A stretch of DNA of 64,000 bases from Sambucus nigra (Eukaryota > Streptophyta > Magnoliopsida > Dipsacales > Adoxaceae), in NCBI GenBank assembly GCA_949130495.1, contig OX422207.1, positions 837,873,573-837,937,572 on the forward strand, in the 5' to 3' direction. Every line of letters begins with the position of its first letter. The first letter of the stretch is position 1. The position numbers and the translations under genes were made by a program. The notes under the pieces are model-generated. The model did not search any database. It had not been told where the DNA came from and saw only the letters and a list, made by a program, of their open reading frames with translations. Shown here piece by piece: positions 45,867 to 58,480 of this stretch.

Positions 45867-46839
45867 GGCTAATGGAAATTCTTCTAGTGGTTCACAGCAG
45901 GGGCAGGACACCCGTCTAGGGAATTCTGCCAGGAGATTTCAATTTGGTGGATAGGGGTTCAGGCAGGGCTAGCAGGGCCCAAATCATCAGATGGTTCCTC
46001 AGGGTTGCCAGGGCCAGGGTAACAATAGGGGTGGCCATCAGGGCCAACAGCCGAGACAGCCTAACTAGGGCCAGCAGGGACAACACTAGGGGTATCCGCA
46101 TTAGGGCCAATAGGGTCAGCATTAGGGGGATGTTGGGAGATGTTGCTATTTTTGTGACCATCCAGGCCACTTGAAGAGAGACTACCCATAGAGAGGTAGG
46201 AGTCAGCAATAGGGTGCCCCGCAGGGTCATCAGGTTCAGGGACCTCCAGAAGCACCAGCCCCCCAGATTCAACGGCAATTGGGACAGTCGCATTATAAAC
46301 ATGTGTATAATGTCGGAGAAGTTTCGATTCCCCTAGCACCACCAGCACCACCGGCAGTTGAGGGCATGTTCCTTATCCATGGACATGATGATAGAGTCCT
46401 TTTTTATACTGGTGCATCGCATTCATTTGTTATAACTCGTTCTTCTAGAGTTGTTGGGTTACTAGATAGGGCTCATAGTGTACTCATGTGTGTGAAGTCA
46501 CCGATAGGGGGTGGATCGCTCATTCACTCAATTTATAGGAGAGTAGACATTGTTATTGGAGGACTGAGCTTTATGATAGACTTCTTGGTATTAGATTTGG
46601 AGGGCTATGATGTTATATTGGACAGAGATTGGTTAGTTAGTTACGGGGATATGGTGGATTTTTATGAGAGAGCCATAGTATTCAGCATCCCAGGACATGA
46701 GATGTTTTTAGTAGCGATGTCCCTTCCCAAAGGAGGATCGCGCACTCACTTATATTACCTTGAGGAGGAGACCTCACAGGAGGTGGTAATCCTGATACAC
46801 TCGATCCTAGTTATGAGGGACTTTGAGTACATATTTTAG
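45867..46839 (+). pseudogene. Tekay gag C-terminus and protease, broken
   Basis: A Gln/Gly-rich stretch leads to a CCHC zinc knuckle (CYFCDHPGHLKRDYP, 46144-46188) in which the last Cys has become Tyr. The protease (RVP_2 type) opens at 46279. Its active site reads VLFYTGASHSFV, so the catalytic Asp is replaced by Tyr (46405-46407). LDLEGYDVILDRDWL is the usual later motif. Stops occur in the gag tail. Neither protein is functional as written. Confidence 0.85.
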
Positions 46840-48155
46840 GCTTTGAGGACGTATTCCAGGATATACCGGGGTTGCCACCCTATCAGGAGATTAAGTTTGT
46901 CATTGATCTAGCACCGAGTACTAGGTCGATTTCTCGAGCACCTTACCGCATGACCCCTTCAGAGATGCATGAGTTGAGGGAACAGATTCAGTAACTCTTG
47001 GGCCATGGATTTATTCGATGGAGAATATTGCCATGGGGTGCTCCCGTGTTTTTCATGAATAAGAGAGATGACTAAATCCTCTTATGTGTCGATTATCGGG
47101 AGTTGAATAAGTTTATGATCAGAAATAAGTATTCACTGCCTAAGATTGATGATCTTTTTGACCAGTTGCGAGGGGCGGCATATTTCTCCAAAATTTGTTA
47201 ATGGTCGGGGTACCATTAGTTATGGACTCGAGAGGAAGACATCCCAAAAAATTCTTTTCTATCGCGGTATGGTTCTTATGAGTTTTGGGTGATGCCATTC
47301 GGGCTCACCAATGCACCGGCAGTATTCATGGACCTTATGAATCTGGTTTTCATAGAGTTTTTCGATTAGTTCGTTATAGTGTTCATAGATGACATTTTGG
47401 TCTATTCACGCACGGAGGAGGATCATGTCGATCATATCCATATGGTCTTGCAGATGTTGCGGGATCACCAGCTATACGCCAAGTGTAAGAAATGTGGGTT
47501 TTGGCTTCGATAAGTGCAGTTCCTTAGCCATATTATTTCTGAGCAGGGTATTGTCGTTGACCCAATTAAGGTATCAGCGGTGAGGGAGTGGGTCCAACCC
47601 ATGACAACAACTGATATTATGAGCTTTTGGGGGTTAGTTAGGTACTACCGCCGTTTCATCAAAGGGTTCTCCAAGATTTCTAGATCGTTGACCAATTTGA
47701 CTCGTAAAGGGGTGCCCTTTGTATAGAGTGATCAGTGTCAGTTGGCGTTCCAAGAGTTAAAGGACAAGCTAACATTGCCACCCATATGGGCGTTAATGAG
47801 GACAGGTTTGGACTATCGGGTTTATACTGATGTGTCCTTACAGGGACTTAGAGGTGTGTTGCAGCAAGAAGAGCGGGCTATAAATTATGCATCCCGGAAG
47901 CTAAATCCCCACGAAAGTAATTACCCCACTCATGATCTTGAGTTGGTAGAGGTAGTCTTTACCTTGAGGATATGGAGGCATTACCTTTTGGAAGAGAGTT
48001 TCACCTTATTTGCGGATCATAAATCACTCCAATATATGTTCACTCAAAAGGACTTGAACATGAGTTAAAGGAGGTGGTTGGAGTTCGTGAAGGATTATCA
48101 GTTTGATATTCAGTATCATCCTGGTAAGGCCAAGTGGTGGTGGACGCATTGATTC
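46840..48155 (+). pseudogene. pol: Tekay reverse transcriptase and RNase H, broken
   Basis: RT is recognised from DIPGLPPYQEIKFVIDLAP through [33 protein letters not shown] and the catalytic FIDDILVYS (about 47382-47408). RNase H shows [33 protein letters not shown] and [11 protein letters not shown]. Stops occur at about 46993, 47074, 47200, 47367, 47512, 47725 and 48066. Confidence 0.88.
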
Positions 48156-48790
48156 GGAGACCCAACGAGGATTTGGTGGCAGTTTGGAAGGCAAAATGGA
48201 GCAAATTTCGGCACGATGACGAGATTGCCAAGGCATGTACGACAGTTCTATCCATCACACTCGAGATTGTCATGCGAGTGGTGAGGGCTCAAATGAAGGA
48301 TTCATTTTTCCAGGACAGGGTAAAGAAATTGCTAACAGAGGGTATTAGGTATTAGCACGGGTATCCCCTATGAAAGGGATTATGAGATTTGGTAAAAAGG
48401 GGAAGTTAGCGCCAAGGTATATGGGCCCATTTCCCATCATTGAGAGAGTCAGACCGGTAGCGTACCTTTTGGGTTTGCCAGATCATTTTCAGCATATTCA
48501 CGATGTGTTCCATTTAGCATCGCTGAAGAAATATAAGAGGAGTCTAAGGGCATTTTGGCACGTCCCACATGAGGAGATAGACTTGCAGTCGGATATTTCT
48601 TACGAGGAGAGACTAGTAGCTATCTTAGATTGCAATGAGTGCAAGTAACAATCTAAAGTTATACCGCTTGTCTGTGTTCAGTGGGGTCATCATAGTGCTG
48701 ATGATTCCACTTCGGAGGGTGATGAGGACACGCGGGAGAACATCCAGAGCTATTTACTGCAGGTACGTCCGAATTTCGAGGATGAAATTC
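48156..48790 (+). pseudogene. pol: Tekay integrase C-terminus and chromodomain-like tail
   Basis: After the RNase H-integrase linker (about 48156-48350) the frame passes straight to GKLAPRYMGPFPIIERV (the GPY/F-type C-terminal domain, about 48407-48455) and HIHDVFHLASLKKY. The HHCC finger and DDE core are deleted. The tail, from DLQSDISYEERLVAILD (about 48580) to about 48760, matches the chromodomain-bearing end of Tekay integrases, with stops. Confidence 0.82.
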
Positions 48791-48794
48791 CCTT

Positions 48795-48809
48795 GTAAGG
48801 GGGGAAGTA
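48795..48809 (+). other. Tekay polypurine tract
   Basis: GTAAGGGGGGAAG lies directly before the right LTR and follows GAGGATGAAATTCCCTT, the usual Tekay context. Confidence 0.85.
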
Positions 48810-51378
48810 TATAACACCTCGTAAATTCTAGGCTTTTATTTTAATTAATTAATTCGGTAATTTGCTTTTATTTAATTAATTAATTCGGTAATTAGTAATT
48901 TACTTGTGTCGTAAATTGATAAGAATTAATTAATTGTGTTATTTAAAAGTGAACGAATTTAAATTAGTTAATGGCTGAAAGTTAAATTTTAGAAATAATT
49001 TTCTGGATGGCAATTTTGAGCACATGGTTGAGTCCGGTAGGGTCGAAATAGTCTGAAATGAGTGGCCATAGGTATATATTGGGTTTTGGGAATTTTCTAG
49101 ACACACTTAAATTCCCAATTAAGTGTTTGGACCCTTTTTAGAAGGTCCATAAGTTCAAAAATTGGATTAGAGTTAATAACCCTAATTGTGAGAGGGTGAG
49201 ACAACTTTATTTCATTTTAGAAGACCAAAATTGGGGAGAGACTTAGAAGAGAACAATTAGAAGAGATTTTAAATATTATGGGAGATTACTTCAAGAACAA
49301 GAGAAGACCCTTGAATCCAACCCAACGTCTTCATCAAAGGACTTGATTCTATAAACGTAAGGCAAGTGGTTTAATTTTCATTTGTTAAATTGAATTTTCC
49401 TATTCATATTAAAGAAGGTGTGAATTAATTAATATGTTAGGTTTTATTCTAAATTAGAATTTGGGGATTTCATGTTTGGGATTTATAAATCTGTAGAGAT
49501 GTTAAGATTTTGTGGATTTGATGCCCCAATTGGTGTAGATGATGTAATTAGATTGAGTAAATCAAATATGTGCATTTAGGATGAATCTTAGAAGGTTTTG
49601 GGGATGAATTCTGTACATAATTGAAGTTTATCCTGTTTTAATGGTTGATTGTTTTTTTTGGGCAGAATGGAGAAGAAAGAGAACACCAGGGTCATTTGAA
49701 TGATCTGGTGTCTCGTTCAAATGACAGCCGGTGTCGTTCGAATGGCATGGCTGGTCGCTTAAATGACCTAATGAATTCTGACAGTTTCCTCCCCTCCCCT
49801 AATTCAGACCTGATAGTTTTTTTACGATGAACAGTTTCTATGTTAGATGAATCTGAATTTTATGGTTATACTTTAGGGTTTGAATTTGTGAAAATCACCC
49901 TTGGATTAAGTAGAGGATAAATTCAATTGGAGAATTAAGGTTTATGATTGAGTGATTGAAAACCTTGTTAATTAAGTGGATAAACTTAATTGAATAAAAT
50001 TGAATAATGAATTGGGGATTTTGAATTTCAGACCAAAAGAGATAGTCTGGGTATAATTGGTAGGGTGACACCAAGATATTGAAATTAATTAGTGTATGAT
50101 TAATTGAAATTAAGTCGGATTGTAGACTTGCATGTTTTAGGCTTGTGTATGGATATAGTACTATCATGGGAGGTTGTACGATGTGGGTTAATCCTCTGGC
50201 TAGTGAATACAGGGTGAGTATAGTCCCCAGATCATAGCGTCTGGACGAGGGGTGAGACGTCTTGGGGTATGGGAATGACTCATTTTCGGTGGGAACTATG
50301 GCCGCCTCCAATTCGTTTGTTTTTATGATTTGGGAAGCGTAACGTGTCAGTATTCTAGGTGGATGAGTATACCCATAGATGATAGCATGTAGATGATAGC
50401 ATTTAGAGAACACCCAATGAGTGCCTACTCGGGGGATAGTTATATATCTACAACATGCATGTGTGAATGTTGTAGTATGATTAGGTATATATGGTACAAT
50501 TATATATGGATAAATACATGATGAGAATTGTATTAATTATATAACTTATGAGATTGTTATATAGTATTAAATGAGAATTGATTATATAAGTTAGTGTAAT
50601 TCATATCTTATAAAGCATATACTAAACTCACTCGGGGTAAGTAGTGGGAAATAGTAGGATATATGCAACAAGACTAGTTGTGGGGTATTTATCTAGATGG
50701 GTCACATATAGTTACGTTAGGTGTGCACATTAGTGTAGGGGTGAGGTGTCCTCAAGAGAGTGTACGACACTAACTTAAATATGAAGAGCATTCTTTCATT
50801 TTAATTTCATGCATTTAAATTCACTTGGTAAATATTTTCAAATGTTTTTTGTTATAACCCTTGATATAAAAATCTTTTCAAAACCTTGTAGGTGTCCTAC
50901 CACAGGGGCCCCAGGCCTGATCTTCTTGCTGGGTGTGTAGTTGCAGGATATGTGGGTGCTGCAGGATATTGCTATAGACACTTATCTCATTCTTCTCTAG
51001 ATAGGTATATTCTAGTTGTAATGTTGGCATTGTTTCCCTTGGCTTGTACTTAATACTTTTGGTTTGGCATGTATCAGTTACTCTTTACATACTCTAAACT
51101 TGTTGGTTTGCTTGTATGGTCGATGTTATTCAGCTAACACTTTTAGTAGACTTGTGGCATGATTAGATTCCCTTATTGTGTTGGTTATTTTGGATTCCTA
51201 TTATACTTGTTGGTTTGGGTAAGTCATATGATAAAACTTGGAATCGGCTTAATTAAAGATTAGATGGTTAGTAATTAATAATGTTGCGACAGTGATGTTA
51301 AGAATGAACCATATGTAAATCCTGATTTAATATGATAAAGGCCCGATCAACCAAAATTTAATTAAGTGGGGTGTCACA
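48810..51378 (+). repeat. Tekay right LTR
   Basis: It is complete at 2569 bases. The first dinucleotide is TA instead of TG, a single G-to-A change. It ends GGGGTGTCACA. A box related to the left LTR's palindrome is present as TCGTTCGAATGG (49734-49745). Confidence 0.85.
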
Positions 51379-52536
51379 TTTAATTAATTGGAAATGAAAT
51401 CTTTCTATAATTGAGATGATGTTACAATTTAGTATTCTGGACGTAGTGGGGTGCGAATAATATCACACTTAGATGAGATGTGAGGTGTTATACGCATATG
51501 AGTGACGAAAGGGGGTATATATTGTGAATTGACTGTATTGTTGTAATCATAAATTATTCAAGTTAATTCTTGCACACCTCTAACCCAAATTTAAATATTT
51601 TCCCCCCAGGTGGTCATACATAGGGACAACGGGATTGTCCATAGCAATCTTGCAGCCTTAATTGCTCTCTATTTTTTGCTCTATTGGTTCTAGCATAGGT
51701 GCAACTATAGATATTTATTGATTTGGAACTTTGTAATTGCATAAGCCCGAATATTTATTTTATGTTGGTGAAGATTATGCTACTCTAGTTGGATGTTTAT
51801 ATTATTGTTGGTGGTTTGTATTTATTTATTAATTATAAATGTGTTCGTTAACTTTCAAAATTGGGCCTTTAATTATAAATTATTTATTTTCCAAATTGTG
51901 CTAAGGATGATATTAATTGACAAGAAAGCCCTATCTTCGGTGTATCATTCCTGGCCAACCTTTACATAATAAAATAGGGATTTTTACACCTATCACAAAG
52001 CAAAACCCAATCAAAGAACCCAAGCTTTTACGTGTAATATAGCATGTATAGGCATAAACACCCAAAACATCCATTAAAGCTTGGGATTTAATGTTTAAAC
52101 TCCATTTCTTGGCTTTCAACCTATTTCAAAGTGAGGAATGAGTTCATTATGATCCTAGGATCTCAAGTGAAATGTCCATTTTCAAAAACAAATAAGTTTT
52201 GGTACCCAATTTCTCAAAGGTATTTCGAAGTTAAGAAATTTTAGATTCAAAATTCTCTTCAATGAGAATACCTCAACCCTTCAAACCAAAACCAAACTCT
52301 TACCGAAAATAGCAGAAACCCAACCATCAACTTAAAATCCATTGCCATATTTCGTAACTCTACAAATGGTTGTTCAAAATTTCTAGAAAAAAACACAGTA
52401 ATTGACACTCGATCATTTCTGAACCTCAATCCATGAAACCTATATATTTGGATTCTTCATGAAAAATTAGGTTGGATTAGTTCAGGAATCATATTAAGTG
52501 GTTTAGGAAATCAGGAGATATTTGAGTTCAAATTTT
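51379..52536. other. Unassigned sequence
   Basis: No coding homology is seen. It continues the flank that ends at 40756. Confidence 0.4.
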
Positions 52537-54048
52537 TGTGACAACCTAAGTAAATTATCGAGAGGTTTAAGACGAACTTTTCGACTAGAAACATTGACGA
52601 AACGCGTGAGGGTGCGCGGCCAGTTAAAATTTTCTGATTTTTTTTCTAAAATTATTAATATTTTTTTGTATCAAAATGGTATAAGGTAAGATAGTGTTTG
52701 GTCAAACCTAGCTCACATTATAGAAAACCAAGGGTTTGATTTAAAAGTGTTTTAAAAAAATTACAAATAGACCCCTCTTATTTTTTCATGTTTTGAATTG
52801 TTACCCCAACGTTTTCTCAAATATTCTTTGACAAATTTTAATCCAAAGTCTTCTACACCATTTTTCAAATATGACCTTAAGATCTTCATTTTAATCTCTA
52901 AAAAATAATTACAAAACAACCCCTAAATTTTAAAAAATACAGTTTTCATTTTTCTTTCAAATTGAATCTTATATTTGACAAATAATAAAGCACCTAGCCC
53001 TCCCGATTCCGCCTCAAAATCAGTTTTAACACCATTCTCAAAAACCGATAAGTAGGTTTTGCTATTTCGATAGTAATTTCAGCGTATTTGATATAACTGA
53101 TATTGATATCACATTGTGATAGAAATAAATTACTCTTAGTATGTGCATGTTATGATACTTCCATGCTATATATGTTGTTATATAATATTAATATCTGAAT
53201 ATGGATCATTTGGATCAATTTAAAACATTCTCTCTAATAATCGATTTCATGACATTACTGCAAATGATTGAGTCAGTTCACCCAAGAATTTATGTGCTAA
53301 ATATCTTTGTTACAAGAATCTGTATAACTTAGGGAGTAGACTTCCATGTTATCCCACATAACTTTTCAACTTTGCCTATAGGTCTCAAGATGTTTTGAGA
53401 GCCTAGTTATGCTACATATATCTGAATGTCATTCTTGTAAAACGTGCATCACCTGGTTAATTAAAATCCAAAGGTTCTGGATTATTATTTGGTTATACTG
53501 ATATGCTTGATTCTTCTGTACCTGGGTAGTAAACTCATAATTATGGGATTATCCATTTAAAAATCCTTGACTTTTTTCTCTATCTATAAGTATTATTGTT
53601 TATACTTAATTCGTAATGTTTCTCCAGTAAATATTTGAATCCATACATGCCTCAAACATCTATAAAAATATATTTGTTATAGAATTGGTTAAAATCTACT
53701 TAGCATACTTGTGGTAATTCCTTTTTACCTCCAGATGTTCCGGGATAAGGAAGAAGTACCCCTTCCCTTTTTGTGATACGCATGGATCACTTACATGTTT
53801 TTATAACTATCTGGAAGGAATTTAAGGAAGATGTAAGAAAAGAATGGCACTTCTCGATGACCTGCGTCATTTTTCATTTTTGGGATAAAATGTAACACTT
53901 ATAATTCACCCTTGTGTTTGGTGATACAATACATGTAATACGATGTTAGTTATCGCTATAATGAATAAAGTTCTTTTTTTCTCCTTAACTTTAGTTTCAT
54001 TGCTTTTCTTACTATCTTATACATTCATACCAAAAATAGGGTGTGACA
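52537..54048. repeat. Possible solo LTR
   Basis: It begins TGTGACAACC and ends AGGGTGTGACA, ends like those of the other Tekay-type LTRs here, and contains no coding sequence. It abuts the copia frame at 54049. The flanking five bases (ATTTT and CTTCT) do not match, so either the boundaries are wrong or one side has been rearranged. Confidence 0.4.
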
Positions 54049-56620
54049 CTTCTAGTCTGTGAATCCTGCTTAGCAGGTAAGATGATTAAGAGGTCATTTA
54101 TAACCAAGTGCTATAAATCCAAAGATGTATTGGAGTTGGTTCATTGTGATTTGTGTGGTTTTATGATTATTCGGGAAATATGTGGTTATGAGTATTTCAT
54201 CACTTTCATTGATTATTAATCGAGGTTTGGATCTTCTTAACTTATGAATCACAAGTATGCATTCTTTGATAAATTCAAAGAGTACAAGGCTAATTTGGAG
54301 CACAAGCACGGTAAACTAATCCATACACTACGATCTGATCATGGAGGGGAATACCATTTTGGAGAGTTTATGAATCACTTACCGGAGTTAGGTATCACAA
54401 ATTAATTATCTGTACTGGGCACTCAATAAAAAAAAATGGTGTAGGGGAAAGAAGGAACGAGACTCTTTTGGACATGGTTAGATCCACAATGAGTTATTCA
54501 GAATTGACGGATTCCTTTTGGGGTTTTGCACTAGAAATGTCTACATATTTATTGAACTTGTTTCCTTCTAAATTTATCTTAACGACTCCTATAGAACAAT
54601 GGAAATGGAATAAGCCTATTTGGGGTTTCTCTGCACATGTGTTGCGAAAGGACCCAAGGAATGTAGAATCAATGATGATTGTATGTCGATTTATGGGCTA
54701 TCCCAAAGGAACTAAGGTGGTAAATTCTATGATCCTATGGACGAGAGAGTATTTGTTAGCACGATTGATTGATTCTTAGAGAAAGATTATATGATTTACC
54801 ACAAGCCCAAGAGCAAGATTATCTTGTAAGAGTTAATTTGAAAAGACCGAGTAACTGCTTCGGGACCACCCATACATGATGAAATACATCTTGATATCGA
54901 TACTACACTACCTAATAGTAGTGTGAGTATTACTAGTGATCGGGATATACGTGTCACTTATACTGGACTTTAAGTGGGACTACATCATAATGGGAGAATT
55001 ATACATAAGATTGAAAGGTTAGTGTACATCGGGGAGCACTTCGGTGCAGTCCCAAGCGAACATGAACTGCATCCCGATAACTATGACGAGGCACTATAAG
55101 AAAATGATATCGAGCTTCTGCTGAAGTGTATGAATATCGAGATGTATTCAAATCAAGGATAGGAATTTATAAACTTGCCAAATAGGATAACACTTATCTA
55201 TTGCTAGTGGATCTACAAGAAAAATAGAGGAGTACATGGGAAGGTGGAAACCTTGATGGAACAGCTTATTGCAAAAGGGTTCACTTAAAAAGAGGGGACC
55301 TATTATAAGGAAATATATTTGCCGATAGCCATGATAAATCTCTTCGGATTCACTGATTCATTGCGTCTTATCTCCATTTTGATATTTGGCAAATGGATGT
55401 TAAGACCGCATTCTTGAATGATAGTCTTGACAAGTGCATCTATATGATACAATGCATGGGATTCATATCAAAGGGTCAAGAAATAAAGGTGTTCAAGTTT
55501 AAGAGATACATTTACGGACTTAAGAAAACATCAAGGTATTGGAACATCCGATTTGATTAAGAAAACAAATCTTTTAGTTTTGATCAAACTTGGGTGTATT
55601 AGAAACATGACGAAAGTGTGGTGGTATTTCTGGTACTTTACGTGGACGATATTCTCCTAAAAGGGAATGATGTGGGTGTATTGTCTAGTATAAGAGTGTG
55701 GTTGTCTAGTCCGTTCGATACGACGAATTTATGAGAAGCCAGTAGCATCCTTAGGATCAAGTTATAGCGCGATAAAAAAATAGGATATTTGTATTATCCC
55801 AAGCTACTTAAATCTATGATGTGCTCAAAAATTTTAGCATGCAAGATTCCAAGAAAGGGTTTATCCCCTTCCAAAATAGAATTTCTTTATCTAAGGATAA
55901 GTGTCCCAAGACACCTGATCAGATAGAGATAACGAGGAACATACCTTATGCCTATAAAGTGAGAACCCTTATGTATGCTATGGTGTGTACTAGACTGAAT
56001 ATTTACAGTGTTATAGGCATGGTTAACATATTCTAGTCTAACCTCGGTGAGGAGCACTGAATTGCTATTAAGCACGTTCTCAAGTATCTGAAAAGAAGCA
56101 GAGAGTATGTGATGGTTTATTTAGTAAACAGTTTTATACCCACTGGGTACACGAACTCGGACTTTCAGTTGTACATAAATTCCAAGAGACCGGCTTCATG
56201 ATAGGTTTTTAGCTAAGGAGGTGGAGCCACAAGTTGGAGGAGTATGAAGTAATCATGTATTGTTGATTCGGCTATGGAAGTCGAATATGTTGTCATTTTG
56301 GAGACAACAAAAGAGATTTTTTGTCTTTGGAAAATCCCAAGTGAGTTAGGTGTTGTTTTTTAGTGCAATCAGCTGTTACACTTTATTATGATAATAGCGA
56401 TGGGGTTGCAAATTTTAAAGAACTAATGAGTCAAAGTACATTGATCAAGTATCAATTGATTCGGAAGATCGTGCAAAGGGGTATCGTCATTTACTAAGAT
56501 TGCATCTTAGGATAACCTGGTAGATCTATTTACAAAGATCTTACTAAGTATGACATTCAAGCTATCACCAAGGGAAATTCAAGATATAAGGGTGATTCAA
56601 CCTATAATCAAATGGATGTG
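54049..56620 (+). pseudogene. pol: Ty1/copia pol (integrase, RT, RNase H), heavily decayed
   Basis: The order integrase, RT, RNase H is that of Ty1/copia. Integrase starts in the CESCLAGKM finger and continues with LRSDHGGEYHFGEF and VGERRNETLLDMVRSTMSYSEL, then DSFWGFALEMSTYLLN. RT shows QMDVKTAFLNDSLDKCIYMI, IYGLKKTSRYWNIRFD and the catalytic LYVDDILL (YVDD at 55639-55650). The RT-RNase H part shows MQDSKKGFIPF, VRTLMYAMVCTRLNIYSVIG, TNSDFQ and LYYDNSDG. Dozens of stops and frameshifts are present. Gag, protease and any LTRs are not found. The lineage within copia is uncertain. Confidence 0.88.
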
Positions 56621-56676
56621 CATAGCTAGAGAAGATGTGCATAAGATTGCTTGTAGGTGCCCCGGTAATTTAAGAA

Positions 56677-56820
56677 CCTTCAAATGGATTAAAAATGCCA
56701 TTTAGATTAATGAATGCGGGGTCAACTTATCAAAGGAGAATGAACACCATTTTCCATGACATGGTTGAAACCTTTTTAGAGGGTTTTATTGATGATATAA
56801 TCATCAAGTCAAAAATAGTT
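56677..56820 (+). pseudogene. Ty3/gypsy RT scrap
   Basis: The plus-strand frame GLKMPFRLMNAGSTYQRRMN, then TIFHDMVETFLEGFIDDIII, covers RT from the F-G-L-x-N-A block to the catalytic F-I-D-D box. Nothing more of pol is attached. An almost identical copy is at 62701-62844. Confidence 0.8.
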
Positions 56821-58480
56821 ACAAATGCATGCAACATACCCAATTTTGTTAAGGCATAAAATGTTCATCAAATGGCTAAAATAAATATTATGCTAAGGAG
56901 GCATAATTGGTTAAAATGAGAAATTAAATATCAAATAAATGAGAAAGTATAAAAAATATCCACAACACATTGGCTAAATTATAAGCCTCTAAAAGGGAAT
57001 TCAAAACAAGAATTTATGGGTTAACGGCAAATTTGACCCTCATGTTTAGGGTGATTTTGAACTTTGACCCTTCTTTTTCAATTTTTTGAATGTTAACTCT
57101 GACATTCAATTCTTGGCAAAATCACTCAGTCGTTAGTGACTTCTTAGTGATTTGTGAGGGTAAACCCTTTGACTCAATAAGAACCAATAATAGGTTGACA
57201 GGTGTCAAAAGTAATTAAATAAATGGAAAAATAATAACTCTCGAAAAGAAATCAGGAAAAAATATAAAAATATATAATCGTATGTTATATTAAAAAAACT
57301 ATTATTTTATTTATAAAAAATGTACTTTTAAAAAGAAATAAAGAAAAAAACATAAACAATATAGTAAAAGCATAAAAAAAAACGATCGTTTAAAAAGTTC
57401 TTATTTTGTAAAAAAAATAAGAATTTTACATATAAAAATTCTATCTTAAGAAACAACAATAGAGATTTTTCCTAAAAAATATAGAAATAAAGAAAAAAAA
57501 CTGATGCTTTATATTAAAAAATAATACTTCCTTAAAAATATTTTTTTATAAAAGAATAAATAAAAATGTAGCAAAAAATAGAACAAAAAACTTTTTTTAT
57601 AATATAAAAAACTCGTATTTTTATATAAAATGTATTTGTTAAATAAAAAAAGTATTTTTTAATAATATTTATATGTATTTGTTAAAATAAAGGGAAAAAT
57701 GAAAACTATAGAAAACTAGTAAAAAATAAAAAATTATATTTTTATAAAAAAAGCTATTTTTTTATAAACTATATTTTTTAAAAGAAAACATAAAAATATT
57801 AGAAAAAATAATAAAAACAATTATTGGATAGATAAACTATAAGTTTTACAGAAGATAAAAGATAAAAACTCTACTTAAAAGTACTATTTTTTTTTAAACT
57901 TGTATTTTTATAAAAAAAAAGTAAAAAATTGGACAAAACGTAAAAGATAAAAATGTTTTTCAAACCATTTTTTACTAAACACTTCATATTTTTATACAAG
58001 AAATAGAAGTTTTAAAAATAAAAATACATTTTGTTTTATACAAAAATATTTTTTTATGTTTTAGCTATATTTTTTATTTTTTTAATTTCTAAAAATACAT
58101 ATTTTATAAAATAAAAAAAATAGAAATAGGTCTTCTATTTTAATAAATTTAATTGAAAGACGCGGAAGCCCCCTAAATTTAATATTCTAAATTAATGTCA
58201 TGGTTCAATTAAATTCCAAACTAAAATTTCTTTTCAAATTTTAACAATTATAAAATTCAACTTTTAATTTTTTTAAATTAAAATTAAATTAAACTAAATG
58301 TGAAATTAAATTACTCCAACATAAATTTTCACTTAAACAAATTTAAGTTAACACAAGTCTTAAACTTTGCCTAACAATAATTAATTAATTTCTCAATATA
58401 GGCCAAATACACTAAACATAAATTTTATCAAATTAAATTGTGCCGGCTTGAATTAAATTCACCTAAACATATTTTAACAC
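56821..58480. other. Very AT-rich noncoding stretch
   Basis: Bases 57230-58400 are nearly all A/T, with many short AAAAAT and TATTTTT words and no coding potential. Bases 56821-57230 hold a less extreme spacer. It is repeated from 62845 to the window end. Confidence 0.6.

Larger units (their letters stand above)
40757..51378 (+). mobile_element. Tekay/Del-type chromovirus (Ty3/gypsy), internally deleted
   Basis: The left LTR starts TGTAACACCTCG (40757) and the right LTR TATAACACCTCG (48810). The right end is GGTGTCACA at 51378. The flanks TTTTA (40752-40756) and TTTAA (51379-51383) make an imperfect 5-bp target duplication. The interior runs gag C-terminus, protease, RT, RNase H, integrase C-terminus and a chromodomain-like tail. 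Missing parts are the last 420 bases of the left LTR, the PBS, the gag N-terminus and the integrase core. A reverse solo LTR is nested in the left LTR. Confidence 0.88.

Noticed and set aside
52537..54048. Firm call of a solo LTR with target duplication
   Set aside because: Ends of the right kind are present but the flanking pentamers (ATTTT and CTTCT) differ, so it is kept only as a low-confidence feature.
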